A stretch of 64,000 bases of DNA, from the NCBI RefSeq assembly GCF_025685685.1, contig NZ_JAGSYH010000011.1:55018-119017 (forward strand), given 5' to 3'. The DNA is from Acidicapsa dinghuensis. GTDB lineage: Bacteria; Acidobacteriota; Terriglobia; Terriglobales; Acidobacteriaceae. A program made the position numbers and the translations under genes. This document shows, in pieces, positions 9,430-18,700 of the stretch (position 1 is the first letter of the stretch; every line of letters begins with the position of its first letter). The notes under the pieces were generated by a model that did not search any database, had not been told where the DNA came from, and saw only the letters and a list, made by a program, of their open reading frames with translations.

Positions 9430-10883
9430 CCCACAAATCCAGATTCTTCGCAAGAGTAAGCCTAGGCGCCTTACTGCTTGGCCTGCTGCTTCAGGGCTGC
9501 TCAGTGGGTCCCAAATATACGGCTCCGTCTCTACCAGGCGCAGCTCTGGCTCCCTTTCATAACAATGTGGAAACTTCAATCAGCGATAACAACTTCGCTA
9601 CACCTCTCGACCAATGGTGGACTGGGTTTAACGATCCGATGCTGGTAACGATCGTGCAGCGAGCTTTGACTCAGAACCTCGATTTAGCGGCATCGCTTGA
9701 ACGGGTTAATCAGGCGCGTGCTGTTGCTGCGGGGGCTGGCGCGAGACTTTATCCCTCAGGTGAACTCGACGCATCCGAGGCTGCAGAACATCAGAGCCTG
9801 GAAGGAAACTTGGGCACGATCTCTCGCCAGGTCCCCACCTTCAGACGCAACATTCATGAATACACAATAGGGCCGGCAGCAAGTTGGGAAATCGATGTGG
9901 CCGGTGGCATTCGTCACAATGCAGCGGGAGCGCAGGATGAAGTACAGGCCGCTGAGGCGGACCGGATTGGAACGCGAATTATTGTCGCGGCTGAATCAGC
10001 AGATGCGTACCTTTTGGTTCGTGGCGATCAGGCAAGAATTGTCGTTGCGAAAAACCAGATTGAGACGGATGAACACCTGCTGAAACTGGTGCAGAACAGG
10101 TATGAAGCTGGCGCTGCGACCCGACGTGAGATCGCGCAGGCGGAAGCCCTTTTGGACCAGGCTCGTTCCACGATTCCAGTACTCCAACTGGAATTGGAGA
10201 AACAACTCAACCGCTTGGATGTTCTCATGGGCCAGCAGCCTGGCACTTATGCTCATGAACTCGAGATTGTCGCGCCAATACCGTCTATTCCTCGTATTGT
10301 CAGCCAGACACCCATTGACGTTCTGCGCCGTCGCCCCGACATCATAGCGGCAGAGCGACGGCTCGCAGCCTCGAATGAGCGAATTGGCATAGCTGTCGCT
10401 GAGTATTATCCCAAGATTTCTCTCGCGGGTGTTCTTGGTTTCGATAGCTTGAACTCCGGGACCTTGTTCACTGGCGGTGGCTTTCAATCGGCTGCTGTGG
10501 CTGGTTTGCGGTGGAGACTGTTTGATTTTGGTCGAGTCGATGCCGAGGTCAAACAAGCCCGCGGTGCAAACGCTGAAGCCCTGGTGAATTATCGGCAGAC
10601 CGTTTTAAAAGCTGCGGAGGACGTTGAAAACGCCATTGCCTTGCTTACTGAGACTCAGGCATATAGCGTGCAAGTTCAAGCCGAGGTGCAGTCTTTGACG
10701 TGGGCTCGTGATCTCTCGCAAGAGGCGTATCGGGCTGGCTCGATCACGCTCACTGACGTTTTAGATGCAGATCGTGAGCTACTTACAGCACAGGATCAGT
10801 TGGATGCTAGTCGGGCGGATGAGGCACGCGCAGCTGTTGTGGTATTCAGGTCGTTTGGTGGTGGTTGGCAGCCTTCGAATTAG
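9426..10883 (+). CDS. RND efflux outer-membrane lipoprotein (OprM/NodT family)
   Basis: Outer-membrane channel of 485 residues. It starts with a signal peptide and lipobox LLLQGC, with Cys25 as lipidation site, followed by SVGPKYTAP, which is typical of OprM/NodT proteins. Two OEP repeats follow, with the characteristic DVLRRRPDIIAAERRLAA segment in the second half. The start overlaps the pump stop. A promoter or ribosome-binding site for the next gene lies in the 90 bases downstream. Confidence 0.92.
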   Translation: MTHKSRFFARVSLGALLLGLLLQGCSVGPKYTAPSLPGAALAPFHNNVETSISDNNFATPLDQWWTGFNDPMLVTIVQRALTQNLDLAASLERVNQARAVAAGAGARLYPSGELDASEAAEHQSLEGNLGTISRQVPTFRRNIHEYTIGPAASWEIDVAGGIRHNAAGAQDEVQAAEADRIGTRIIVAAESADAYLLVRGDQARIVVAKNQIETDEHLLKLVQNRYEAGAATRREIAQAEALLDQARSTIPVLQLELEKQLNRLDVLMGQQPGTYAHELEIVAPIPSIPRIVSQTPIDVLRRRPDIIAAERRLAASNERIGIAVAEYYPKISLAGVLGFDSLNSGTLFTGGGFQSAAVAGLRWRLFDFGRVDAEVKQARGANAEALVNYRQTVLKAAEDVENAIALLTETQAYSVQVQAEVQSLTWARDLSQEAYRAGSITLTDVLDADRELLTAQDQLDASRADEARAAVVVFRSFGGGWQPSN

Positions 10884-10973
10884 GCTACCTACTGATCAGT
10901 TTTACCTGCGCGTATTAGGTCTCTGCCAGATCGGTGCCGACGTTTTTCTCTGAATTATTAAAGGAGATGAGTA

Positions 10974-11801
10974 ATGAAGAAGTCACAATCGGAGCTCTAT
11001 GAGCGCTTCTTGAATCTTCACTTGCAACCCAACGGCTTTGTGATGCCGAATGCATGGGATGGCCTCTCTTCCTTGTTATTAAAGGATGCCGGGTTCCAGG
11101 CTCTAGGTACCTCATCGGCGGCACTCGCATTCGCGCTCGGCCGCCTAGATGGACGCCATGCTATCAGCCGCGAAGAACATCTTGCGCACGCTGTTCTTCT
11201 GAATGCTGTTAGCGATCTGCCTATCAACGGCGACTTTGAAGATGGGTACGGTGAAACTCCTGACGATGTCACAGGAACTGTCGAAGCCGCTATTGCTGCT
11301 GGACTTGCAGGAATCGGCATCGAAGATACATCGGGCAATCCTGACAAGCCGATTCGTGACTTCGACGATGCCGTTGCTCGTGTTGCCGCTGCAGCCAAGG
11401 TTGCTAAGGGGCGCATTGTTCTCACTGGCCGAACGGACAACTATATTCAGGGCAATCCGGATCTCCAGGACACAATCAAGCGGCTCACGGCATTCGCCGA
11501 GGTCGGCGCCGATGTGCTCTACGCCCCTTATCCCAACAACATGTCCGATGTTGCAGCAATTGTGAAGGCGGTAGCTCCTAAACCCGTCAATGTCATTGTT
11601 GGCACCATGGAAGGGCCTGTATCAGTGGCCGAGCTCCAAAAGACCGGCGTGAAGCGTATCAGCATGGGGGTAGCGCTTTACACGCGCGTTATGGCCGATC
11701 TGAAGGTCGCAGCCAGGCAGCTTGCCGATGGCGACACAGCGACTTCCTCCGAAGGTCTGAGCTTCAGAGAAGCGGTCAACCTGCTCAAGCCCCTCAATTG
11801 A
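10974..11801 (+). CDS. Isocitrate lyase/PEP mutase-family enzyme
   Basis: TIM-barrel enzyme of 275 residues in the PEP mutase/isocitrate lyase superfamily, which makes or breaks C-C or P-C bonds next to a carboxylate. Seen: the Mg-binding segment GDFEDGYG (86-93), GIEDTSG (115-121) and LTGRTDNY. The KKCGH catalytic cysteine motif of true isocitrate lyase is absent, so an oxaloacetate-hydrolase- or 2-methylisocitrate-lyase-like role is more likely. The ATG follows AAAGGAGATGAGTA, a good ribosome-binding site. It lies 90 bases after the efflux genes on the same strand. Confidence 0.85.
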   Translation: MKKSQSELYERFLNLHLQPNGFVMPNAWDGLSSLLLKDAGFQALGTSSAALAFALGRLDGRHAISREEHLAHAVLLNAVSDLPINGDFEDGYGETPDDVTGTVEAAIAAGLAGIGIEDTSGNPDKPIRDFDDAVARVAAAAKVAKGRIVLTGRTDNYIQGNPDLQDTIKRLTAFAEVGADVLYAPYPNNMSDVAAIVKAVAPKPVNVIVGTMEGPVSVAELQKTGVKRISMGVALYTRVMADLKVAARQLADGDTATSSEGLSFREAVNLLKPLN

Positions 11802-11957
11802 ATCAGGCTCTGCCAGGATAGGTAGTACTTTTCGCGTCCTCCAGATGGGGGCTCAGAATCTGGCGGTCGCAGAGGAAGGAAGAAGCCTTCATGCGCCGGC
11901 TGGCTGCATCCCCGGCACTGAGATGCATAGAACTCGCTAAGACAGAAAGGAATTCGC

Positions 11958-12860
11958 ATGAACCCCGTTTATTCACCGACTGCAAACTTCACTTCTTTGC
12001 GCTACGGAACCGAGAAGATTGATGGGCTATCCATCGCGTATCGGGAGGCTGGCGATCCTGCCAATCCCAAGCTTGTACTCTTCCATGGATGGCCTTCTTC
12101 TTCTCATCAATACCGTAACCTGATCCCGGCATTGGCAGATCGTTTCCATGTTATCTGCCCCGATTATCCTGGCTTTGGAGACAGTGATGCACCCGATCCC
12201 GCAGAGTTTTCGTACACCTTTGACAACATCGCGGCGGTGATTGAGAAGTTTCTTGATAGGAGAGGTTTCCACCGATTTGGCGTCTATATGCAGGATTACG
12301 GCGGCCCGGTCGGTTTCCGGATCCTTACAAAGTCGCCTGAGAAGCTCGAATGGATCACGATCCAGAACACCAACGCATACGAGATCGGCTTCACAGACGC
12401 GTGGGGAGGCCTCCGAAACGCATACTGGCTAGAGCGCAATGAGAAGAACGAGGTCGGTGTGGTGGCGCTTCTTGAGCTTGACGTCGTCAAGGCCGTGTAT
12501 CTCACCGGTTCGTCGAAGCCCGAATTGATTAGCCCGGACAACTGGAACTTTGACTACCGAATTACTCTCAGTCGTCGGCACGGCCGGCAGATACAGCTGG
12601 ATCTCTTCTATGACTACCGGACGAACGTCGGCCTTTACCATAAATGGCAGCAGTTCCTTAGAGAACAGAAACCGAAGACGATCATTTTCTGGGGACAAGG
12701 CGATATCTTCTTCACGCGCGAGGGCGGCGAGGCGTTTCTGAACGATCTTCCGACTGCAGAACTCCATCGCCTGGATGCTGGCCACTTTGCCGTCGAGGAT
12801 TGTCTACGTTATATCGCCAGCCACATGTACCGCTTCTATGAGACAAGCGTTCAAATGTAG
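11958..12860 (+). CDS. Alpha/beta hydrolase, epoxide hydrolase/haloalkane dehalogenase-like
   Basis: Cytoplasmic alpha/beta hydrolase of 300 residues. The oxyanion motif HGWP is at 43-46. The nucleophile is an aspartate, Asp113 in MQDYGGPVGF, which points to the epoxide hydrolase/haloalkane dehalogenase branch and not to serine esterases. The likely acid is Asp249 (WGQGD) and the base His276 (DAGHFAVED). AGAAAGGAATTCGC before the ATG supports the start. It is the last gene of the plus-strand detoxification run; hydrolysis of an epoxide or halide would fit the neighbouring dehydrogenases and efflux pump. Confidence 0.87.
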   Translation: MNPVYSPTANFTSLRYGTEKIDGLSIAYREAGDPANPKLVLFHGWPSSSHQYRNLIPALADRFHVICPDYPGFGDSDAPDPAEFSYTFDNIAAVIEKFLDRRGFHRFGVYMQDYGGPVGFRILTKSPEKLEWITIQNTNAYEIGFTDAWGGLRNAYWLERNEKNEVGVVALLELDVVKAVYLTGSSKPELISPDNWNFDYRITLSRRHGRQIQLDLFYDYRTNVGLYHKWQQFLREQKPKTIIFWGQGDIFFTREGGEAFLNDLPTAELHRLDAGHFAVEDCLRYIASHMYRFYETSVQM

Positions 12861-13776
12861 CACGTGACGCGCCGATTGAAGGTTGGTGCAATTCACAGTG
12901 GTTCCATACAGGCGCGAAGCCAGGCCAGGAAGATATGAAAGCGCTCAAAGCTTTTCTGGTGCTATGGTCCAAACCTCTTCAATCCGCCGAGGCTGGCGTT
13001 GGTGGCGAAAGCCAGCGCCTATCACCGCTAAACAACCGGATACGCAAGCGAAGTAGCATGTCCCCTATGTAGATTTTCAACTTACTCCTCTTTAGAAAGC
13101 ACCTGAGCGTCGAACTTTGGTTCTGCACAATAAAGACTTCGCACGAGGTCTTCGATGGGCATACGGTTGTATGCCCTTTCTTGCCACGGTGGTACCAGTA
13201 AGAGCTTGGACGCATTCTTTGGCTTAAATAGGATCGTCTCCGAGGATTGCAAGCCCACCTATATTTGGGGTGTGAGTTGTGGTTTAGCGGCCGTCGTTCC
13301 GCCAGATGGAATTTAGTCAACTCGAATTTACGCTGAGATCTTCGATTCTCGAGAGACAGTGCCCGATAGCGCCACGCGTCTCGATCATCCTGATCGCTGA
13401 AATGTTGAGGTATCAGCCCAATGCACTTGGGGTGATAAGGAATTTTACCCAGAATCAATGAATTTTCCAGTAAAAGAGTGCGTTTCAGCTTCGAGCACTT
13501 TGCGGGTGGGCTATCGAAAAAGCAGAAGCAGTTGCGACTCCTCGTCGAACGGACATGCCACCAACACAAGTTGAGTGCTGGGTCCGGGTAGCGAGCAGGT
13601 CAAACAGAAGAGAGAGTTGAGAAAAAAACTGGTGTCGGTTGTGGTGTCGGTTTGGTTTAGACTTGCCTGCGGCTACGTGCGATCTCATGCAGTCATTACG
13701 ATAGTGCAAATCATTGAAAACAAGATAAATATATAGGGAGTGCAGAACATTGCGATTCGGTGCGAGTCGGCTTGAA
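12861..13776. other. Gene-poor stretch next to a tRNA fragment
   Basis: About 0.9 kb with no ORF that I can support. Open frames on the minus strand (for example 12979-13569) show no family signature, skewed composition and no ribosome-binding site. The position directly inside a truncated tRNA suggests the end of an integrated element, where decayed integrase sequence is often found, but I could not reconstruct an integrase. A small hairpin lies at 13157-13176. Confidence 0.5.
13157..13176 (+). terminator. Possible terminator hairpin
   Basis: Perfect 8-bp stem GGGCATAC/GTATGCCC with a four-base loop, followed by TTTCTT on the plus strand. No gene ends directly before it, so its role is uncertain. 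Confidence 0.35.
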
Positions 13777-13826
13777 TCGGTTTCCTAAACCGGAGGTCGC
13801 GGGTTCAAATCCTGCCGGGGTCACCA
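13777..13826 (+). mobile_element. 3' fragment of tRNA-Arg(CCU), probable attachment site
   Basis: The sequence folds as the second half of a tRNA. The anticodon stem is TCGGT/ACCGG with loop TTCCTAA (anticodon CCT, arginine), followed by the variable region, a T arm GCGGG-TTCAAAT-CCTGC, the 3' acceptor strand CGGGGTC, discriminator A and encoded CCA. The matching 5' acceptor strand GACCCCG and a D arm are not found upstream. This is what remains when an element integrates into the 3' end of a tRNA gene: the intact tRNA is rebuilt at the other end. With this tRNA on the plus strand, the element should lie to the left. Confidence 0.75.
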
Positions 13827-13983
13827 TAGAATCCATAACTTAGAGTGTCCATAATCTCTCCCGAAAAGACTGGTGTGGGTTTGTTAGCTTGTCAGCAGGA
13901 CAGGGCCGATATGTCTTTGCGATGAAGCGACCTAGCGCGAGAGCCATGAATGTGTGTTAGCCCTTCTGGAAAGAGGACGAGAG

Positions 13984-14319
13984 ATGTTTGACAATCTGTG
14001 GTCGCTCTTCTACTTCGATTTGCCGGTTTTTGTGTCGGTGATAATTGTTGGAGGGCTAACATTTATTGCATGGCTGTCTGTCGTAATTCAAAGACCACTT
14101 CGTGTGCCAGGTTCACTCATAGCGCTTACCATCGGTGTTCTGTGCGATGGCACAGCAGTTCTAAATGACGTTCTTGGTGAAAAATTGTTTCCGATGACGG
14201 CCTATGGGGGAAGTCTTGAACCCTTCTTTTACAAGTGGCAATTGGTTTCCTTTGCCCTGATTTTTGCTGCTGGCTGGTTCTTAGTCAAAGAAGGAGCGAC
14301 ACGCAATCGAGCGGCGTAG
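13984..14319 (+). CDS. Small membrane protein of unknown function
   Basis: Protein of 111 residues with three likely membrane segments (VSVIIVGGLTFIAWL, the region around PGSLIALTIGVLC, and SFALIFAAGWFLV). The ATG at 13984 follows AGAGGACGAGAG; an in-frame GTG at 13954 gives ten more residues. I recognise no family. It is the first gene to the right of the tRNA fragment, and another small membrane protein gene follows on the same strand. Confidence 0.6.
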   Translation: MFDNLWSLFYFDLPVFVSVIIVGGLTFIAWLSVVIQRPLRVPGSLIALTIGVLCDGTAVLNDVLGEKLFPMTAYGGSLEPFFYKWQLVSFALIFAAGWFLVKEGATRNRAA

Positions 14320-14404
14320 TGGGGAACAATTGGCCAACTAGTAATGCATTGTTCTGAAATCGCATTGTTTATCCTTCTGGGCTTTAACGTAAAAGGAGGC
14401 TAGC

Positions 14405-14512
14405 ATGGTAAGCCTACTGGAGCTGCTCAAACCGCCGATGTACGGAAGACGCCGTTTGTTCGTTGTGATTTGCTTCGTTTTTGAGCAACCGATTCCAGAA
14501 GTGATTGGATAA
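14405..14512 (+). CDS. Possible 35-residue leader peptide
   Basis: A 36-codon frame starting at an ATG behind a very strong ribosome-binding site (AAAAGGAGGCTAGC) and ending in TAA five bases before the ATG of the next membrane protein. The peptide starts MVSLLELLKPPMYGRRRLF. The layout suggests a leader whose translation feeds ribosomes into the next gene, or an independent micro-protein. It may also be decayed 5' sequence. There is no homology to lean on. Confidence 0.4.
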   Translation: MVSLLELLKPPMYGRRRLFVVICFVFEQPIPEVIG

Positions 14513-14516
14513 AGCG

Positions 14517-14936
14517 ATGGGGTTTGATGGCTTTTATTTTGGAATCCCGATGCTGCTCGTTACCCTCGGTACTTTGGTGGCGGGAGGCATTCCTGTCCTA
14601 TTTGCATGGTGCAGAATCGTTGGTCAATCGCGTACTGTCAGCGAGCGTGTACTCCCCAAAGCATTGTGCGTTTTGACGGCTTCGATCTGTGTCGACCCAT
14701 TAGGCTTCTGTGCTTTTGCTTTCATCCCTTATGACGAGAAGGACAGCTTCGCTGCCTTTCTGGTTTGCTCTACCGCGATGACTATTGGATTTCTATTAAG
14801 CCTGGCAGCGCCGATCATATCGCGCGAACAAAACGTAGAGCGCTACGCTGTCTTCCTGGGCTCCATCGCATTGGCTGTGGTCAATTTGCTGGGCCTTGTC
14901 TGGCTCTTTATCACCAAAAACAACCACTCGTTGTAA
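14517..14936 (+). CDS. Small membrane protein of unknown function
   Basis: Protein of 139 residues with four predicted membrane segments (about 8-30, 49-70, 81-102 and 110-132) and a charged C-terminal tail TKNNHSL. The frame opens at a TTG at 14505, but the ATG at 14517 lies just after the stop of a short upstream frame that has a strong ribosome-binding site, so coupling is likely. I recognise no family. Size and topology resemble the neighbour at 13984-14319, so the two may be related by function. Confidence 0.55.
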   Translation: MGFDGFYFGIPMLLVTLGTLVAGGIPVLFAWCRIVGQSRTVSERVLPKALCVLTASICVDPLGFCAFAFIPYDEKDSFAAFLVCSTAMTIGFLLSLAAPIISREQNVERYAVFLGSIALAVVNLLGLVWLFITKNNHSL

Positions 14937-14987
14937 GGTTTGTAGGGATATTGAAGCTGACAGCTTTTCCAAATAATCGCTGTGGTG

Positions 14988-15110
14988 ATGGTGGCAGTAA
15001 TCGCCTCCTGGTTTGCACCGAGTCGTGTTGATCGCAGGGCTGTACTTTGGGGTGGTATCTCGTTGGCTCTTGGGGCGCTTCCGCCGGTTCTTCTTCAACT
15101 GGCACTGTAA
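14988..15110 (+). pseudogene. Probable remnant of a third small membrane protein
   Basis: A 40-residue frame ending LGALPPVLLQLAL with two hydrophobic stretches around a basic loop (APSRVDRR). No good start or ribosome-binding site is in frame. In another frame just upstream, a TTG-initiated reading LKLTAF runs toward it, so a single frameshift near 14965-14975 would join them into one short membrane protein. This could be a decayed or frameshifted gene. Confidence 0.3.
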
Positions 15111-15751
15111 TTCCTGCAACTTTGAGCGTTTTCTAATAGAACCCTGGAAAATCGCTTCGGGGTTGTCCTAGCATTCGGTCGCGTACGCCAGCCTCCCTAT
15201 GGGCGGCGATCGATTCGCGATGTAACCCTGGGTCCGTGCGCTTGTATTTGCCGGCATCCGGGAAGCTGGTTTGCCCGGGATTCCAAAGTGGCGTTATCTC
15301 ACCGCCGATACGAGCGGAATCGCGGTCTGAATTCATCGCCGCTGATAAGCACCCATCGAATTCCTCACGAATTGCACCGGCGCCGGAGTCCTGTTTTTGC
15401 ACTCCGAGTTGTCCGTAAACACCTTCCGGTGTCTTGTTTGGAGTAGGGATTTGCACAAAAACCGACAAATTGATCAATTCGTTGTTGCATTTTGGTTAAA
15501 TTCGCCATATGCTGTCTCCCAAATTGCTGACCCTCATTCTCACTGTTCTGTAGCAGCAATTCTCTCTATCAGAACTTAGGCTGTCCAGACAAGGCAGTAC
15601 AGCTAGCGCATCGCTCAGGTTCTTTACCTATGGGCTCGATCACGTTCGTGTAGATTTGCCACGCCTTCATCCTGTGGTGACTCGAGTGCAATTTGTAGGA
15701 CCAAAGAAGTTGACGTAGTTGCGCAGTTCAAGACTTTTGGAGGACTTTGAG
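15111..15751. other. Intergenic region before the first TonB receptor
   Basis: About 640 bases without a supported gene. A minus-strand frame of 114 codons (15133-15477) exists but has no family resemblance and no clear ribosome-binding site. The last part must hold the receptor promoter; GGAGG stands 8 bases before its ATG. Confidence 0.45.
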
Positions 15752-18700
15752 ATGAGCAAGAGACAACTCTCGATATTCTGTACCCTGTTGGCTATCCTGA
15801 CCGTTTTGGCCCCCACGGCATGGAGTCAGGAAGTCACAGCAACGATTGTCGGCAACATCACTGACCAAAGCGGCGCGGCCATCGCCGGGACTACGATCAA
15901 AGCAACCTCGGTGGATCGTGGCACCAGTTATAACGCTGTTTCCAACGATGCTGGTCTCTATCGGATTTCGGAACTACCTGCGGGTAGCTACACCCTGACG
16001 GTCGAGAAAACCGGATTTGCCAGCGTCTCCCACGACCAGTTCGTTCTTGCAGTCAACCAGGTTGCCCGCATCGACTTTGCGCTCAAGGTCGGGCAGGTAA
16101 CGGAAACGCTGGAAGTGACCGGTGCGCCACCAGTCCTGGAAAAGGACTCCACGCAGGTCAGCACGGTCATAGACGCGGAGACGAACGATAACCTTCCGCT
16201 CGCTTCGCGCAACTACGTGCAACTTACTCTGCTCGCCCCGGGGGCCGTTACGACCGATCCGAGCAGCTTCAATAACGGCAACAATACCGCCGGTTATGGC
16301 GGCCGTCCACTGATCAACGGCAACCGCGAGCAGGCGAATAACTTCCTGCTGGACGGCATGGATAACAACCAGGTTTCCGATAACCTGCTGGGTTACACGC
16401 CGGCACCCGATGCGATTCAGGAGTTCAACCTGATCACGAACAATGCTCCTGCGGAGTTCGGCAATTTTGAGGGTGGCATCGTCAATGCCACGATCAAGTC
16501 GGGGACAAATAAAATCCATGGCGATGTATGGGAGTATTTCCGCAACGATGTCTTGAATGCGAACAGCTGGTCCAATAACCTGACTGACCTGGAGAAGAGC
16601 AAGATTCGTTGGAATATGTTCGGCTTCACCGTGGGTGGTCCGATCCTGAGGAACAAGCTCTTCTTCTTCGCCGATTATCAGGGACAGCGATTCGACATAC
16701 CGAGTTCAGAGGGACAGATAACAGTTGCTACCGCAGCTGAACGCACTGGCGATTACAGCGCTCTTTGCAGTGCGGGTTTTGACGATTCGGGAAACTGCAA
16801 AGGGACCGGGCAGTTGTACAACCCCTGCGCATCCTTCAGCGCGCCGTGCACTCCGGGATCTACGCCAGCCTCGCCGCGTAATCCTTTCCCGAATAACCAA
16901 ATTCCTACTGCGATGATCAGCCCTGTGGCTACGGCGCTGTTCTCTTCCAGTCTCTACCCAACCGCTGCAAACACCAACCTGCAAAACAATGCGATCAACA
17001 CCTCAGTTTCAGCCGAGAATGTGGATCAGGGCGATTTGAAGATCGACTACATGGTCGACTCGAAGGACAACATTTCCTATCGCTTCACGCGGGCATATCA
17101 GAACAATCCCGCGAACAACTCAGTGGCATTGTTGTCCAACAGTTATGCAACTACCCCGATTTACAACACGGTAGGCAACTGGACCAGAACGTTATCGAAC
17201 AACCTTCTAAATAGCTTTCGCTTTGGCTGGAGCCACATTACGCTCAATTCCGGCAACAGCTGGGCTTCGGGTGTGGGGCAGTTGGGCAACACGCTGGGCA
17301 TCGGAAATGGGAACCCAGGGAGTTTAGACGGATTACTGGCGCTCAACTTTTCCAACTCCACCCTGAACAACCTGGGTACGACGGAATCAACCCAGAGTTT
17401 TGATGACCACGTCTGGCAGGTTGAAGATTCACTGAGCTGGACACATGGACGGCATAGTTTCAAATTCGGTGGCCAATACTGGCGCGAAATCATCAAGACC
17501 TTCTATGCCGGTAACAACGGTGAGCTGGGCTTTTTGGATTTCAACGGACAGTTTACCGCCGTCAATTCGGCTTCGGCCGGAACCGGAACGGGCGACGGTG
17601 GCGCAGACTTTGTGCTCGGTCTGCCGCAATCGTATGGCCGTGGCGTCAGCACAGGCGCTACATGGCAGCAGTACGAGAACGTGATCGGTATCTACGCCGA
17701 AGACACCTGGCGGATCACCGACAACCTGACCCTGAATCTTGGCCTGCGCTATGACACGCATTCACCATGGGTTGAAAGCAACAATCAACAAGCCAATTAC
17801 AACATCAATACTGGAAATATCGATCTCGCCGGTCAGAATGGAGCCAGCGGCGCGCTTTATAACGGTTTCTATGGCGCTAGGGACTTGCAGCCTCGTGTCG
17901 GTTTTGCGTGGACACCGGCAATGCTGCACGAACGCACTGTGGTACGTGGCGCGTTCACCGTTTCCTCCTATCTTGAAGGTACGGGCACAAACCTGCGCCT
18001 CACTCTCAACCCGCCATTCACTCCGGCTGAAATCAATGCGACTTACAACAATGTGAACCTGCCGCAAACGGATACAACCGACGGCATCGTAGGTTCAGGA
18101 ACCAACGCGTCATGCGCCGCACCGGCTTATGCCTGCTATGCCCAGGCATTGCTGAGGGTGTGGGATCCCAACGTACAGCCGGCGATCGCGTATCAATGGA
18201 ACTTGACCGTTCAGCAGCAAATTGCGAAGGGCACTACATTCCAGGTTGGGTATGTGGGGCAAAAGGGTATACATCTCATGGTGCCGTTTGACTATGGTCA
18301 AAGAGTATTGGCTTCCAGTTCGTCCTGCGGCACTCTACCCTCCGATCTGGCGTGTACAACCGACAGCCCTTATTTTGCGAAGAACCTGGGTCTCTATAGT
18401 GTGCTAGGCAATCCGGGTCTGACGGACACTAGCGGAAAGGTTCTTCTGACATCAGTAAATAATGGAATCAACGAAGGGGCAACCATCTCCGGCACCAAAT
18501 CGAACGGGAACATGGAGTACAACTCCCTGCAAGCCATCCTGCAGAAGGAAGCGTCTCACGGGCTTCAGGGACAACTCTCTTATACGTACTCCAAGTGTAT
18601 GTCTGACAGTACCGGATATTACGGTGCGTGGAATAATGCCTTGAGCGCTTCGGCGTACTGGCAGAATGTCTACGACCAGAGGGCGGAGTGGGCGCCTTGC

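Noticed and set aside
12979..13569. 196-codon minus-strand frame in the gene-poor stretch
   Set aside because: No family signature, unusual composition rich in Arg, Ser and Cys, no ribosome-binding site. Could hide decayed integrase sequence but I could not show it.
15133..15477. 114-codon minus-strand frame before the first receptor gene
   Set aside because: No recognisable motif or start signal; treated as intergenic.
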